From positions 1 through 14,693 of the forward strand of contig DYTM01000011.1 of assembly GCA_020725985.1 (NCBI GenBank): a stretch of DNA of 14,693 nucleotides, read 5' to 3'. Position 1 is the stretch's first letter, and the number at the start of each line of letters is the position of its first letter. Below the pieces are notes generated by a model. It ran no database searches. It had not been told where the DNA came from and was given only the letters and a program-made list of their open reading frames with translations. This DNA comes from Methanomassiliicoccus sp. Lineage in GTDB: Archaea; Thermoplasmatota; Thermoplasmata; Methanomassiliicoccales; JACIVX01. This document shows positions 13,318 to 14,693 of this stretch, in pieces. Position numbers and translations under genes: made by a program.

Positions 13318-13866
13318 ATGAACAGGGACGACGCCCTTGCATTGGTGAGGACCCGGGTATCAAAGGAGAACAACGTCAAACACATGATTGCCGTTGGAGC
13401 GGTCATGAGGGAAGCGGCGATCCGGTTGGGTGAGGATCCCCATCGATGGGAGTTGGTGGGGATACTCCACGATATCGACTTCGAGATCTGCTCCGGACCG
13501 AATGATCACACACTTGTGGCTGCGGAGATCCTGCGCAATCAAGTTGACCAGGAGATGATCGAGGCGATTATGGCCCACAACTTCGAGCACACCAAGATCT
13601 CGCTGGACTCGAGGCTGAAGAGGGCATTGGTGGCCTGCGACGCCGCTTCAGGATTGATCATCGCCTGCGCGCTTGTCATGCCTTCGAAGAAGCTCGCGGA
13701 AGTGAAGCCCGAGTCATTGATGAAGAAGTACAACTCCAAGGATTTCGCGCGGAACGTGAGCCGGGAAAGGATATCGAATTGCGTCGACATCGGGTTGCCG
13801 CTGGAGGAGTTTCTGCCCCTCTCCTTGGAAGGGATGAAGAAGGTGTCGGTCGAGCTTGGGCTCTAG
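13318..13866 (+). CDS. HD-domain metal-dependent phosphohydrolase-like protein
   Basis: 182 residues with the metal-binding pattern of an HD domain: His22 in KHMIAVG, His51-Asp52 in GILHDIDFE, His64 in NDHTLVAAE, His87 in MAHNFEH and Asp108 in ACDAASGLI. HD-domain proteins of this compact type hydrolyse phosphate esters of nucleotides or nucleic acids, but the substrate of this one cannot be told from sequence. The C-terminal part (SKDFARNVSRERISNCVDIGLPLEEFLPLSLEGMKKV) is a helical tail usual for the stand-alone HDIG-type proteins. The start gives MNRDDALALVRTRV with no strong ribosome-binding site. It lies 36 nt behind msrB on the same strand and converges with the PP-loop ATPase gene 55 nt downstream. 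Confidence 0.87.
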   Translation: MNRDDALALVRTRVSKENNVKHMIAVGAVMREAAIRLGEDPHRWELVGILHDIDFEICSGPNDHTLVAAEILRNQVDQEMIEAIMAHNFEHTKISLDSRLKRALVACDAASGLIIACALVMPSKKLAEVKPESLMKKYNSKDFARNVSRERISNCVDIGLPLEEFLPLSLEGMKKVSVELGL

Positions 13867-13921
13867 ACAGATTGTGAGGAGATTGACTGGGGACCTGCCA
13901 ATGTCTTCTGGTCGAGAAGCG

Positions 13922-14599
13922 TCAAGACGGAAGGAGATCGCAGAAGTAGAATCGGTCTCTCATGAGAACCACGTCGCCTTTCCTGAACGACACCGCCTTT
14001 CGGAACACTGGGCCGTCGTAGACGAAAGAATGGAACTCGCCATTCTCGCCGCAGGGATCGACCCCCTCAGGCAGATCTCGTAGGAAATCCTCATCGATGT
14101 ATCTTCCGACGAAACCCTCGTCAAGGAAGTGGCTGTCTGTGCAGGTCGTCACAGTCCTGAAGCCGAGGCTGATGAAGCTGTGGGCGAGGCCCCAACTGTC
14201 CCTTCCCCAGAGGGGAAAGACTGCCTTCATGCCGATCCTGGCAGTGTTCTCCTCCCGGCGTCTGCGGACATCCTCAAGGAACAGGTCTCCGAACGCCACA
14301 TACTCCACGCCAGAGCTGAGTAGATCGGACATTGTCGCCTCCATGACCCTCTCGTATTCCTCTTCCGCGATGCTCTCCGAGATGCTGACTTTGAGGAGGG
14401 GGAGGCCCACCGAGAGCGCCTGCGCCTCCAGGAGCTCTTCTCTCACCCCGTGCATCGTGATCCTTCGATACTCCTTGGTGACCGTCGTCAGCAGACCGAC
14501 GATGTCGTATTCGCCCGAGTTCACCAGCTCGCGGAGCGCGACTGCGCTGTCCTTCCCCCCGCTCCAGGCAAGTACGACCTTCTTCCTTCCCGCGCTCAT
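13922..14599 (-). CDS. DUF71/Dph6-family PP-loop ATP pyrophosphatase
   Basis: 225 residues from the ATG at 14599. The ATP-binding PP-loop is SGGKDS (13-18). MHGVREELLEAQA (49-61), FGDLFLEDVRRRRE (103-116), FPLWGRDS (128-135) and CGENGEFHSFVYDGPVF (183-199) are the family blocks. Dph6 members amidate diphthine to diphthamide on EF-2, and this window encodes EF-2 with the target His. However, the MHGVR/LLEAQA and VDPCGENGEFH wording resembles the DUF71 branch that also occurs in bacteria, which lack diphthamide, so the diphthine-ammonia ligase role is uncertain. GAGGG lies right before the chosen ATG; alternative starts five codons up (14614) or at 14668 would add a basic, non-conserved extension. 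Its stop lies 55 nt from that of the HD gene. Confidence 0.88.
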   Translation of the reverse strand: MSAGRKKVVLAWSGGKDSAVALRELVNSGEYDIVGLLTTVTKEYRRITMHGVREELLEAQALSVGLPLLKVSISESIAEEEYERVMEATMSDLLSSGVEYVAFGDLFLEDVRRRREENTARIGMKAVFPLWGRDSWGLAHSFISLGFRTVTTCTDSHFLDEGFVGRYIDEDFLRDLPEGVDPCGENGEFHSFVYDGPVFRKAVSFRKGDVVLMRDRFYFCDLLPS

Positions 14600-14693
14600 C
14601 GCCCTCAATTCCATTCTTTTCGGACGCTGTACGCGTCGTCGACCGACGTCACTTGTAAGAGAGCTCACAATGACATCAAAAAGGGGAGAGGAC

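Overview
The window is chromosomal DNA from an archaeon. It encodes an archaeosine tRNA-guanine transglycosylase, Pth2-type peptidyl-tRNA hydrolase, a DUF99 protein, archaeal uS12/uS7/uS10, EF-2 with a diphthamide site and EF-1A. Starts are preceded by TATA-like boxes, and several transcripts look leaderless or short-leadered. The style of EF-2 and of the promoters suggests a Thermoplasmatota-like euryarchaeote, but that placement is an inference that needs a tree. TAG, TGA and TAA all serve as ordinary stops in the intact genes.

Layout. 1-2347: the 5' part of tgtA (minus, cut by the window edge) diverges from pth2 and a DUF99 gene (plus); a four-helix membrane protein of unknown function converges on DUF99. 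2348-2662: intergenic region carrying the promoter of the str operon. 2663-7629: rps12-rps7-fusA-tuf-rps10, the translation core, with an extra promoter in front of tuf. 7752-8621: an MscS-type mechanosensitive channel. 8772-10418: ilvD (dihydroxy-acid dehydratase), interrupted by an in-frame TGA where homologues usually have Cys. 10474-10550: tRNA-Ala(UGC) with encoded CCA.

10551-12858 is accessory-looking and visibly more AT-rich. It holds a VOC/glyoxalase-like gene broken by an in-frame TAG where the family has Trp, three very small minus-strand genes (two encoding two-helix membrane peptides, one a Cys-rich protein), each with a TATA-like box at promoter distance, and three degenerate repeats (R1, R2, R3). 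Each repeat ends in a copy of the 3' part of the neighbouring tRNA-Ala and carries a hairpin upstream of it. The hairpin shows a compensatory base-pair change between copies. tRNA-Ala plus R1-R3 divide the region into cassette-like intervals, each of the first three holding minus-strand gene(s). This is the most unusual part of the window.

12859-14599: normal chromosome resumes with msrB, an HD-domain protein and, convergent on them, a DUF71/Dph6-family PP-loop ATPase.

Functional theme: translation and tRNA biology dominate (tgtA, pth2, str operon, tRNA-Ala), with stress genes (mscS, msrB) and branched-chain amino-acid synthesis (ilvD) as neighbours.
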